Shown here: one piece after another, positions 31,690 to 41,832 of the stretch
How positions within the stretch are numbered: position 1 is the first letter of the stretch
How the letters are laid out: each line of letters starts with the position of its first letter
Origin: Bimastos eiseni
Taxonomy: Eukaryota; Annelida; Clitellata; Crassiclitellata; Lumbricidae
Length of the DNA: 64,000 bases
Reading direction: 5' to 3'
Assembly: GCA_959347315.1 (NCBI GenBank)
Contig: OY365806.1
Span: 57,923,655-57,987,654 of the forward strand
Made by a program: the position numbers and the translations under genes
The notes under the pieces: model-generated
Seen by the model: only the letters and a program-made list of their open reading frames with translations
Database searches by the model: none
Told to the model about the DNA's origin: nothing

Positions 31690-32590
31690 GTAAATATTTC
31701 GCCATTAAAATCGTTTGCTGTCATCGGCGTTGTAAATTAATACATTAATGTTAAAATAAAGTTTAAGAAAATTAATTTATAAGATAGATTACTTATTAAT
31801 TAAATCAAATAGACACACATTTGGAAATGAAACAAATCATCAGTTTTTTATCAGCTGGCTCTCTGCTTAAGAATAAAAGTCAGACCATACATTATATATA
31901 ACACTTTACAATTTCATTTGTTTACATTTAAAAATTTTAAAATGGGCTTAGTGTATACATTGTAATAATTGTATCCTGTATTGTGGCTTATAAAAGTGAT
32001 TGGATATTTTAGCTTATTTTAGCGTAGGCCTAAATTTTTCCGACAATACAGATGCATTACGGCACATTTGTTTCTAGAAAAAAAGCACTGAGTATGATGC
32101 ACATGTGAATTAAATGATGAAGAGTTTCAAAAGAGATCTAGAGGAAGAGGTAGCGGAAAGAGTTTTGTTGAAAGTGTTGCTTTAGAAGTCATAGTAGGCC
32201 TAGTCGCGTGAAAACCATTTTTATCGCGGAATCTAATTCAATTATTTTTGTAGTCTAGTTATTATTACAATTCAAAGACTTCAGGCTACGGTCGTTAAAA
32301 GTGTGTTAACGATTATATTTTGTTGGTTTGAGCGGCTATATATATACATATATATATATTTACTGATGTCCTCCTTTAAGAGCAGTTGCAGTGATAACAA
32401 GTAAAGTAAAAAAAAACACGGCTTTTTTGGGACCCTCGTTTTTTTTATAGATGGCGTAATCATTACATTATAAAATTAGCTCTGCAGGTTGATGGGAACA
32501 TACTGAAAAAAGAGTTGACAAACTTTACACAAGCCAAGTTACAGAAAAGAGGGTAAAAAGAATTTGTAATAAATAAAAGCTGGTTTGATA
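31690..32590. other. Anonymous AT-rich sequence
   Basis: No gene recognised; short (TA)n at 32336-32360. Confidence 0.45.
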
Positions 32591-32910
32591 TGAGAATTCT
32601 ACTTAAATGAAGCTAGACTGATGTAGTGAATTCTGTTTAACTCTTAGCTGGATTGCATGATTTAATCCTCATTCTTGCTTCCATTAAAACACGTCCTTTC
32701 ATCAATCCAGCTTCTAGTTAAACATAATTATTTTTCATCAACCCAGCTTCCAGTCAAACAGAATTAAGCTGTTATTGATTCCCGATTCCACTTACAATGT
32801 AGGCAGAAATCTTTTCAACAGTCCTGCTTCAATTTTGACAGCGTTCTTTTCATCAATACAGCTTCTGGTTATGCAGAATCATTTTGATCAATCCTGCTTC
32901 CATTTGATTC
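32590..32910. repeat. Decayed tandem repeat, about 40-bp 'catcaatccagcttc' motif
   Basis: Repeated variants of catcaatccagcttctagtt and 'aaacagaatta' occur about every 35-45 bp, with a few copies in the opposite orientation at the left. Similar arrays are inside the hAT element at 34780-35075 and at 45930-46180. Confidence 0.6.
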
Positions 32911-32924
32911 TGTGTCTATAGTCT

Positions 32925-32985
32925 GAAGGTTCGATAGCCCTGAGGTTCGATTGTCCGAAGGTTCGATAGTCCGAAGATTGGTGTC
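32925..32985 (+). repeat. Short tandem 'gaaggttcgatagtc' repeat
   Basis: About four 15-16 bp units. Confidence 0.7.
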
Positions 32986-33049
32986 CGGTCGATGAGTCTA
33001 CCCCGGACATTACCTCCCCCCATACCATTACATAATTAATGTGCAATCT

Positions 33050-33490
33050 TTATGGTTATTAATAAATCCTATATATCGATTATGATGTTCGGTAATTGTT
33101 CTGAAAGAGATCGACCAAATTTCCTAGAAGCAAATACAGGAGATCAGCGCCATCGTTTCTTCTAAGTTATATATATATATATGAAAATTGGTGCAAGGTA
33201 TCCTTCAGTCTAAGCGTGTAGGTTACAAATATCTCTGGGCATATGCGGACACTTTTTCGCTGAGTCCTATAGGCCTATCAGACCCTTGCTCAAATAGACC
33301 TACTTCTGGGACACCTGAAGTCTACAATGCTGGAATGTTCAACTATTGACCTCGCTTACTCTCCTGCACAAGCGACAACAATCCAAGACCCTTCCCTATA
33401 AGAGAATGTATTAGGGTAGGCCAACAACTTCCAATCAAGCTTAAATCACCGCCGAAAGTATTTGTCTAACTTTCCTGCTGTTAAACATGC
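33050..33490 (-). repeat. Compacted duplicate of 23.28-25.26 kb (relic D of the RS/Arg family)
   Basis: In order it contains sequence matching 23285-23370, then (Tc1 absent) 24430-24600, then a direct jump to 25122-25250. The jump removes the 3' UTR and nearly all of exon 2 of gene copy A. What remains is the intron end, a CTGCAC in place of the CTGCAG acceptor, and the first bases of exon 2. It is a dead fourth copy. Confidence 0.75.
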
Positions 33491-33859
33491 TCATGTTAAA
33501 CATGCTCATGTTAAACATGCTCAAAACACCCTCATCTGCATTCTATGCTCATTACTAAAAACTGCCCTTTTAGCCGTAGTCGTACCGGATGCGCCCTGAG
33601 TAGATCTCTATGGCCTCCCTATGACGCTCCGCTCCCTTCCTAGAACTCCCTCTTAGACATTATTATCCACGATTTTATTTGGGAGCACCTCTGAGTAGGC
33701 CTAGTCATTTTGAAGAGGCGCTAGACATAAATTTTCGTAATGAATGAATGAATGAACGAATCTTGAAGGGCGCTAAATTAGGTTTCATTGATTGATTGAT
33801 ATTATTATTTTGATTGCTATTATTATGTTATTAATATTATTAGACCTATCAGCATTAGT

Positions 33860-34590
33860 ATAGTTGCAGCCGTTCGTTGTTCTAAACTTCTAGTGACCCG
33901 GAAGTGAGCGACAGTTTATCGTAGAAAATTTGATTGAGGATTCAGGAGCAGACAGAAAAGCACGCCTTCTAACGATCAGATGTACTGAAATGTATGGAAA
34001 TACATAAGCACCTGGTCGTTAAAGAGTTAATTGGTGTTTCGTTTCGTTCAAAGACGTTGCATCTGGGTAACAGCTTGACTTGTATCACTCCATCAATACC
34101 AAAAAGTAAACCTAATACTTAGTTACAGACTAATGATCCTCTGTGCCTACCCATGTAGGATTATGTGATCATTGTTAGGCGTAAATTCCCATTGGACCTT
34201 GTAAATTCTACTAATTTGTGAGAAATCGATCTTTTTTTAATCCATTGGAATACATTCAAGTAATAGGAGCGAACTTTTAAAACCTATTTTTCATTTATAT
34301 TCTTGTATTAAAAGTTCGGAAGAGACAAAAAAGACTAAGGCCAGTTAGTCGACAACATACCGAACCTTACCATTAAAGTATGGCAGGATGCACCTACTTT
34401 TGGACTGATTTGTTATTGTAAGTCAATCCGCAGTCTGCGGGAAGTATATTTGCAGAAGCAATCGTCTTTTGCTGATTTTCACCGACCGCAATAATGCGGA
34501 TCTTGTCTGTGATTGGTTAGAACATAATAATATTGATCAGCACACACAATGAGGTATTATGCAGCAAATGACGTCATAGTAAATACCAAT
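33860..34590 (+). repeat. Segmental duplication, copy 2 (partner 29664-31190)
   Basis: Shorter copy lacking the LINE segment and the hAT-like element present in copy 1; see there for shared landmarks. Confidence 0.85.
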
Positions 34591-34672
34591 TACTTCATTA
34601 TTATTATCGAGATTGCAGAAACATCGTATTCGCAATCAACCTATTGACGTAGTAGCCTGTAGTGATGTAATG

Positions 34673-35406
34673 CAGCGTTTCCCAAACTGTGTTCCGCGGA
34701 ACCCAAGGGTTCCGTAAGGCGAAGACAGAGGTTCCGCGGAAAGCATTCAACAAGCTTGAAACAATTTCAAATAAATTAAATTGCATGATTCTTTTCATAA
34801 TCCCCGCTTCCAGTTTAAAAAAAATCTTTTCACGATTCCCGCTTTTACTTAGGCAGAACTCCACCTTCCAGTTAAAATCTCATCATCATTTCCGCTTCCA
34901 ATTAAATGGCATTTTTTCATCAATTCTTTTCATTAATTAACCTTCTAGTTAACATCATTTCATCAATCAAGCTTGTACTGTAGTTAAAACATATATATTA
35001 TATATATATATTATATATATATATTATATATATATATTATATATATATATTAATCATCCTGCCTTCTAATTAAGATAGAGCTTAAATTACGGAAATTATA
35101 TCGTACGTAGTAGGCCGATACGGACGAGAGTGAGTCACCTAAACTGCAAATTTCACATTATGCGTAGGCCTATAGGATGCTTTTTCATAACATCTGTGAA
35201 GGCCTATAAGTTTATATGAAGAGAATTTATGTGTCTTTGTCATCGTTTTTTTGTGTTGTTATTAATCTAATCTAGGCCTAAATCTATATTGTCTGCATTC
35301 TAAAACGTTTGCAAAACCAGAACAGTGTTTAGTTTTGGACCGGGGTTCCGTCAAAAAAATTGGAGGTCAAAAGGGTTCCGCGGTCAACAGAGAATGGGAA
35401 ACGCTG
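34673..35406. mobile_element. hAT-type non-autonomous element with perfect 8-bp target duplication
   Basis: Ends cagcgtttcccaaactgtgt and, inverted, cagcgtttcccattctctgt. The flanks atgtaatg (34665-34672) and atgtaatg (35407-35414) are identical. Both ends also contain ggttccgcgg. The interior is a decayed 40-bp 'cgcttccagtt' array and a (TA)n tract at 34990-35051. No transposase. Confidence 0.9.
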
Positions 35407-35670
35407 ATGTAATGTAATGTAATGTAATGTTATTGAGCATCTATGTAGCGCCGCTAAAAATCAGCAGCGTTATCAACGGGCGTCTGTGATTTGTGCCAAC
35501 GAACAGGAAAATCTTAAGGCGTTTTTAGAACGGGTAAGGTGAGAGGGACAGAAATTCCAGGCCCAGGGAATGTGGTAGACACTTCCAAGCTGAGGGGCCA
35601 GCATGGGCAACGTTCTTGGGTTGGGCTGTAGCAGAGCAGAGCGCATGCGCGGATTGACCAAAAATTTTAA
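35407..35670 (+). repeat. Dispersed 'tagcgcc...gactggaagagtgag' repeat (copy 1)
   Basis: Starts with a (atgta)n tract and tgtagcgccgct, then conserved blocks such as caacgggcgtctgt, gaacaggaaaatc and cttccaagctgagg. Copies at 39060-39345 and 63405-63710 share parts of it. SINE-like size, but no A/B boxes were found. Confidence 0.65.
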
Positions 35671-36498
35671 ACGTCTATGAATATTTAATTCTTAAGTAGC
35701 GTCTTTTAATAAACGGAAATATAATTCAATAACGATAAATAGATTGAATGCCCTTTTAACGGTTACCAGAGGGAGTTGACTTTCCAGAGCTCGGACGGTT
35801 TATTTAGTGTCTTCGGAAATAGCGATCTCTCCTGGAGTGTGTGGTTAGTTCCTCGACGAATCGCTGTGTTTTGACTAAAGAAAAGTCATCTTCAGCAACT
35901 GCAGGGTGGTAGACTACACCTGACATGGAGTTATCGACGCTACTAGTATTATTTTAACTAATGGGATACTATAAGCGTAAATTGAATTCGTTTATTCGCA
36001 AATATATCAGTGTCATCTTTAGGAATGTTTGTAAACTATAGTCTATGTATAGTCTAGCCAAGTCCACTGTAGGGAGGATCTTCACAAGGTCATTCGATGA
36101 CTGGCTCTGTTTTGCTATCACTTCTTGAAATTAATACAGAGGTTAGTGTTTCCATACAAAAAATAGAATCTCAATAACCTCCAGTGTGCAGTTGATGCAT
36201 GACGCAGCAGTTCGATCAATCAGTCTCCAAAGTTTTCGGTGTAGGTCTACGATTAAATATTTCTATAACTCAATCACCTTGTGATCTGCGGATTGCTAGC
36301 TAGATGGTCAGTGTGTTGCTGTTGCACGATCTGCTTATTACCCGATTAGATCGATTTAGAGAACATGATTTTTACTTTTATGAAACAAAGTCAAACAAAT
36401 ATTCCCTAAATGCAACAAAATCAAACAATAACATTTGAAAAATCTGAGAACTGAATAATGCATAGGTAATCTAATTGATCATGTTTACATTTTTGCAG
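35671..36498. other. Anonymous sequence 5' of the macroglobulin-like exon
   Basis: No additional exon recognised; presumably intronic if the exon at 36499 belongs to a live gene. Confidence 0.4.
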
Positions 36499-36672
36499 TT
36501 TCACTCTGCGTACCTTAATGATAGCATTGATGAAGCTAGAACATACTTAGAGGAGAAGATATCCAGCGCAGCCTCTGACCCTTATGTCCTGAAAATCATT
36601 GCCTATGCGCCTGCCCGAGCTCAGAGTTCAACTGTCAGTGAAGTACTACAGATGTTGGAACCACTTGCCAAG
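36499..36672 (+). CDS. Single exon of an alpha-2-macroglobulin/CD109-type gene (probable)
   Basis: After a good acceptor (pyrimidine-rich, ttttgcag at 36491-36498) the DNA reads 58 codons in phase 0: YLNDSIDEARTYLEEKISSA, then DPYVLKIIAYAPARAQSS and EVLQMLEPLAK. It then meets a GT (gtcacg) at 36673. The pattern 'ARTYLE..L....DPY.L.IIAYALA.A.S..A.E.L..LE.LA' is that of the helical thioester domain of A2M, CD109 and complement-like proteins, secreted or GPI-linked protease-binding proteins. No thioester motif lies in this exon. The donor is weak and no neighbouring exon was found within several kb, so it could be one exon of a long gene or a stranded duplicate. Confidence 0.5.
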
Positions 36673-36699
36673 GTCACGGGTGATAGACTTCGTATCTGA

Positions 36700-37211
36700 T
36701 TCTTCTCTCACGAAATTTAGGGTTTGAAATACATGCTTTGCTAGAAACCATGAAATGAATATGGGGTCAGTCTGATTTAAAAAGTAAGAGAATAAGATGT
36801 CAAAACAATGCGCAAAAGCGGAACGCATGTAATGGGTCCTGATACTCGCATACATTCGGTTAAAAATTATTCATTACAACTCGAGCGCCTCAGAATTTTG
36901 TCTGGAGCGCGCATGCAATGCAGAATGGTATAGATGTTGAGCTGCAATTTCTTCAGCTGGAACGAAACACTGGGAGAAGGGAAACGACAGCTTGAAGTCG
37001 ATCGCTTCGCCGACTGGTTGGACTTCTCCTTACTTACAGACTTGAGATGAACTATACACGAGAGAGTATTCGTAGTTTCGATAATGATCCATCGATCAAA
37101 AAATCACTATAAAGTTAAAAGCATTTTCTTTACGAAATTATGCCAGTTGAATGTAAAATACAACACGGTCAAGATGGACGACGTTTCTTGAATCAGCCTC
37201 AATGTCAACCC
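36700..37211. other. Anonymous sequence
   Basis: Nothing recognised. Confidence 0.4.
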
Positions 37212-37522
37212 GACTCAGAATGGAAACACGATCACAATCAAGCCTTGCAGGGAGGTTAATTGAAAACTAACTTAGGTCCTTTTATTTAAAATGATCAATG
37301 CTGACTCTCGATCTCAAATTGGCAGACTACATTGATATAAAAAGTTAAATAACATGCAGCAAGCAAGAAGCAAGGTCATCGGATTTATTTTCTTCTGGTG
37401 CTGGACATGCTCGTCGACACCGGAGATAAGCATGACTGGATCGAGACCGGAAACATTGGTAGAGTTACTGGAGCATCGGGACTCCTGCAGGACTTGATTG
37501 TGATCGTGTTTCCATTCTGAGT
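37212..37522. repeat. 311-bp element bounded by 40-bp inverted repeats
   Basis: 37212-37251 (gactcagaatggaaacacga...) is repeated inverted at 37483-37522 with about 37 of 40 identical bases; the interior of 231 bp is unrelated. No clear target duplication was found. It is likely a MITE of unknown superfamily. Confidence 0.7.
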
Positions 37523-37868
37523 CATCCCCTACAAAACCCTAAGCTAAGAACGGATGTAGCCTATTGATACTAATTATGCACATGACTTTGGTAACTATAA
37601 AACCGACAGATGATACGAACTTATTAATGTCGTCAGAGTCCATCCAGACTTTGTATACGTGATCGCGTAATCGATCTCTTATCTTGAGGACTATTTCCTT
37701 TTATTAATGTCGGTAACTGATGATGATGCACTTTCCCTTCTCTTCTGTCTCCGTAGCTGAACCTGTTTCGTGAGAACTTCCAATTAATTTGACCGTTTGA
37801 TTCAATATTGTGTAGTCTACTCTGAGGTGATATATATATATATAATGTAATTATATGTAATGCAACAC

Positions 37869-38030
37869 TTTTATATAGCGCCACTCTAATCAGAAACGCT
37901 CACGACTATCAATAAATCAATCAATCCAAAATACTTGATATAGCGCCCCTTCAAGATATCTACTCAGAGGCGCTCCCGGCCTAATCCTCGGCTGAAAAGG
38001 TCAGCTTTAAAAGAGGCGTAAAATGAATAT
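37869..38030 (+). repeat. Two 'tatagcgcc' repeat heads
   Basis: ttatatagcgccactctaat at 37871 and gatatagcgccccttcaaga at 37936 with cagaggcgctccc after it. The second follows a (caat)n tract. The motif recurs at 13624, 33710 (inverted), 35446, 49606 and 61019. Confidence 0.65.
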
Positions 38031-38157
38031 GAGGAGTTCTTAGGTAGGAAACGTAGCTCTATCATAGGGTCAATATAATGCTATGTTATAGTTAGACAGA
38101 CCACTCCAGTGAGGCATTGCTTAAGACTAGATCTGGGTCACTATAGGAGGTTATTGC

Positions 38158-39040
38158 TTGTGCACTAGTGATGATATTAGTTGGTCTGACGGCCTGTATT
38201 TTAGTAAAGGTATTCGGCCGGCTTCAGAGGTCAGAACTAGTGGCTCGTTGGATGCATTGTCGGTGGTGTTTTTATATCTGGTTGGGCAGAACTGGGTGAC
38301 CTGTCAGTCTGTTTCACAGGTCAGGCTTACTAGAGAAACAGTATTCTTGGATCAGGTCCCTCAGATTCGGCTGACCCCGCTGCTCGGTCTGACCGCACTG
38401 CCTGAGACGGCTCTGTCTGACTACGAGATTCGGTATAAAATAGCCGCGCACCAAAGACAAAGGGTCTGTCTGGTTGGAATCGCTCGTTGTTCGAGGGATT
38501 GTTAAGGTATAGTTAAGTGGGTTGGGATCTTGGGAAGACTGCCGCTAGTGATGCATTGGTGAACTCCGCTATTGAACGTAGACGGTAACTGTGTCATTAT
38601 CTAGATAAAATTATTCTTATATTTATTATTATTATTCTGAAATCTCAAACTGAGTAATTGATGATCAACTTTATATATACGAACTCATTATCAGCGTGAT
38701 CGTGTATAAGTGAAAGAACTCTTAAAGCTTGTATGCTAGGTCGTCTAAACACGCTGTGCAGATTAAGTTTAATGTTCATTTCTAAAGTCTTTTGATTATT
38801 ATTAGAGTTATCGTTTACGTGTTAATAAAACAATTTATTTCGTATATTTTAAACCTCTCGTGCGAGTTGCTAAGTTCACCCATTATTTCCTGTTGGTAGA
38901 TACTTCGTCTGGCTGATATCGTGGCTTAGCTAATTGTCTGTAAGGTAATTCCTTATACCTATAGATTGGCTAGGTATCCAGATAAGTGACACGATATATA
39001 TCAGACAAGATTAACCGAGACGACATATGGTGATTAACCA
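38158..39040 (+). repeat. Possible solo LTR
   Basis: The block has the order of an LTR: GC-rich upstream part, TATA-like ggtataaaatagcc at 38431-38444, then about 390 bp later ttaataaaaca (poly(A) signal, 38821-38831) and a U5-like tail. I could not fix TG/CA ends or a target duplication, and no partner LTR is in the window. It could equally be a promoter with 3' end of an unknown transcript. Confidence 0.3.
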
Positions 39041-39059
39041 ACGGGATGATAGCTCTATG

Positions 39060-39345
39060 GGAAGTCTATAAACGGTGAGCAGGAAAGTCTTCAGGTTCTT
39101 CTGAAAGGCAGCAGAGGATAGAGGGAGAGAGCAGTTCCTCCCGAAGACAAAAGGGCAGGCTGTTCAGCTGGTCGAACCCACGTAGGCGACGCTCCTGGAC
39201 TAGGTCGTTGCAGAGCGCATGCGGGGAACCACCAGAAGTCCGTGGACAGAGGAACGAAGGGAAACCCGGTGCGGAATAGAGGAGACCCTGGTGCAGAGAA
39301 CCAGAAGGTATGCAAAGGCAGACAAAAGGAGACAGTTACGCATCA
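39060..39345 (+). repeat. Dispersed repeat (copy 2 of the 35407 family)
   Basis: Shares gcagagcgcatgcg, accaccagaagtccgtgg and the following purine-rich end with 35.6 kb and 63.6 kb copies. Confidence 0.55.
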
Positions 39346-39568
39346 ACGCAAGGGTCTTGAAACGAATGCGTTGAGGTGCAGGAACTCAGTGAAGGAATTC
39401 ATGAATGAAGGAACAGACGTGATATCATTTTGGAATTCCACCGATTAATCGGGCAGCCGCATTGAGAATGGACTAGATCTTAGAAATGTTGTGAGAGGAA
39501 TGTCCAATAAAAGGCAATGTTGTACAATGTCAAAGGTGAGTTGCGATCTAATTTGATATTAGAGACAA

Positions 39569-39610
39569 CCAGGGGTGTATCAAGCGGGAAGGCAGAGGTC
39601 ACCGGCATGC
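39569..39610 (+). mobile_element. Fragment of the GC-rich-ended MITE
   Basis: Only the left end remains (caggggtgtatcaagcggg and the next 20 bases); it abuts the promoter block of gene copy B. Confidence 0.65.
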
Positions 39611-39680
39611 TCTTTTCTGATTGGCTACTGCCTGTTTCTTTTGGCCAGAATATAGATAAAAAGCGGCTGGGTCCCGTCTT
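39608..39680 (+). promoter_or_regulatory. Promoter-like block of gene copy B
   Basis: ctgattggctactgcctgtt (inverted CCAAT box), gatagataaaaagcggctggg-type TATA region and gtcttggcctcagttctctc. Nearly identical to 47329-47405 before copy C and recognisably related to copy A. Confidence 0.55.
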
Positions 39681-39738
39681 GGCCTCAGTTCTCTCCAAGC
39701 TTCAAGAATACCAGAAGAACAACAACAACAACGAGGAG

Positions 39739-39764
39739 ATGGCAGACTACGAAGATCTCAAATG
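39739..39764 (+). CDS. Gene copy B, exon 1
   Basis: ATG and the codons MADYEDLK lie at the same distance from the promoter block as in copy A. The codons end at ...aaatg followed by gtaata, a usable donor position, but the phase differs by one base from copy A, so this copy may be mutated here. A (AAT)n tract starts immediately after. The true aligned donor of copy A corresponds to gtaggtttgg at about 40008. Confidence 0.4.
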
Positions 39765-39769
39765 GTAAT

Positions 39770-39891
39770 AATAATAAAAGTGACAATAATAATAATAATA
39801 ATAATAATTATTATTATTATTATTCGCCGCCGAGAGGGCGGCGAACCTCAAAACTCAGAAATATGCCGAGCTAGCCTCCACGTTGTTGTTG

Positions 39892-39943
<52 letters not shown>

Positions 39944-39945
39944 GA
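39770..39945 (+). repeat. (AAT)n/(ATT)n arrays in intron of copy B
   Basis: Two trinucleotide arrays separated by a short palindrome-bearing segment (cgccgccgagagggcggcg, 39825-39843). Confidence 0.85.
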
Positions 39946-40280
39946 CAACTTATATGGCGCCGTAACGAGGCCATATAAACAACTAACAATCGGCATACGC
40001 CTTCGCGTAGGTTTGGCTAATAGCTTATTCTGGCCGAAGAGAGCAGCCTTGTAGCGCTTTCTTTGGCCAGGATAAGGTCAAACTTACAAGAGAACAGGGC
40101 TAGAGTAGGCCTAGGTTAGAGTGTACATAGACTTTGACTAGGTTTAAATTTGATTACATAAGTCGAATAAAGATATGGTTATCATTTCTACGAAAGGCAG
40201 GCTCATTAAATCGGATGGATTAATAAGTAGTTACCAACACGTTCTCTTAAGGAAGGGTGCGGTGTTGTTGTTGTCTGTAG

Positions 40281-40412
40281 GAAGAAGAAGAAGAAGACCT
40301 GGAAGTGAAACGAAGGAAGAGGTCTCGCAGCGCTCGCCGGGGGGCGTCTGTCACCGGGCAGCGTGACTACGGCGACTACAGCGAACCGATCGATTTTCGA
40401 CGAGGAGAATGA
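40281..40412 (+). CDS. Gene copy B, exon 2
   Basis: After the acceptor at 40279-40280, phase 0 gives 43 residues: EEEEEDLEVKRRKRSRSARR, then GASVTGQRDYGDYSEPIDF and a TGA at 40410-40412. The opening (acidic run, then RKRSRSAR) matches exon 2 of copies A and C in the same phase. Just past the stop another phase carries a long basic stretch (RRRKARLRRTKKRNERQRRR) up to 40578, so a frameshift may have cut off an Arg-rich tail. AATAAA follows at 40623-40628. Confidence 0.45.
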   Translation, partial: EEEEEDLEVKRRKRSRSARRGASVTGQRDYGDYSEPIDFRRGE

Positions 40413-40829
40413 GAGAAAGAAAATCAGGGGGTGCAGAGAGGTGTCCACTCCGTCGAGGGCAGGTCGACGGAGGAAAGCTCGATTAAGAAGAACAAAAAAG
40501 CGAAACGAAAGGCAAAGGCGGAGAAGAACGAGGCGACGCCGTAAACGGTCGAAAACAACTCAAAACTCTCTAAATTAGTCACCATGAACTCTGGTACATT
40601 CGATGAAGTCAATTGTTCGATCAATAAAAGTTAAAAAGAAGTTACTGGGCTTGTTCTTTATAGATAAGACATAGGCCCTCTCAAATCTTAGGCCTCGTAG
40701 GCTTTCATAGAGATGTCTTAGAGACCCTAGACTTAACCCTGGCCTCTCGAATTATTATAGCTAACGCTTTAAAATTGGCCGATCACAGCGGTCTTAGGAG
40801 TGGTAAGGGTTAAGTATCGTTTGGCCTTA

Positions 40830-40967
40830 AGATATTCAACGTGGTATATCTATGCGTCAAAACAGAACTCATCTGGTTTGATCGGAAAAACACTTCGGAT
40901 GCTAACGACACAATCAAACTTTTTTTACAGCAATATATAGTTATCGGCTATTTCTGAACATGGCTTA

Positions 40968-41011
<44 letters not shown>

Positions 41012-41620
41012 CATTTTTCCTCCACTCGGCTGCTCGCCTAATAAACGGCCTTGGTCTCTGAGATCACATCAAATCTTCACTTCAACAATTACACTGGCTT
41101 CCCATCCATGCCCGAATTTCCTTCAAGGTTTCCCTCCACATGTACCACATCTATACTGGAACCTCCACCTCGTAGATATATATATATATATTTATATATA
41201 TCATTTTTCCTCCACTCGGCTGCTCGCCTAATAAACGGCCTTGGTCTCTGAGATCACATCAAATCTTCACTTCAACAATTACACTGGCTTCCCATCCATG
41301 CCCGAATTTCCTTCAAGGTTTCCCTCCACATGTACCACATCTATACTGGAACCTCCACCTCGTAGATGACATCCATGGTTGCGCCATGTTCTACCACCAA
41401 CTCAAGAGGACTCCACTCGACTACTAGGGAAGATGCAATACACCCCGTACCAATAAGTTTGGAAATCGTCCCTTTCAGTTGCAGGACCCATGGAATAGAA
41501 CGGCCTTCCAACCACAGTCCGCCAGGCAACATCTGTTGGGCAATTAAAATCAAAATTAAAGACTTAGGCCTACCTATTCTCCCGAAGTTCTGACTAGGAA
41601 TGCAGCGCAACGCTGTTTGC
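40830..41620 (+). pseudogene. CR1/Jockey-like LINE ORF2 fragment (copy 2) with 190-bp tandem duplication
   Basis: Close relative of 19705-20310, with the same TA microsatellite position, VLHSAARLINGLGL-type coding piece and 3' end. Here 41011-41178 is repeated at 41201-41365 (period 190 bp), the join lying in the TA tract, so slippage or unequal exchange at the microsatellite duplicated it. Confidence 0.75.
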
Positions 41621-41832
41621 TACCAACAACACAGCAGCCTCAAAAGAGGATCGCGTATCACAACCAATGACATCGACCGTGCAACTCATTAAGATATACA
41701 GTGTCAATCCAGATGTCGTGGTGCTTGAGTGTGATGACTTTTGCTAAAAATTCTGTATGTGGAATGCCCATTGTGAGCAACAGATCCCACAAACACACAC
41801 CACTCCTTGCCACCGTCGAAAAAGTCAAACTA

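Noticed and set aside
38158..38505. 115-residue frame in the possible LTR
   Set aside because: No family signature, and the TATA-like box lies within it; kept only as part of the LTR candidate.
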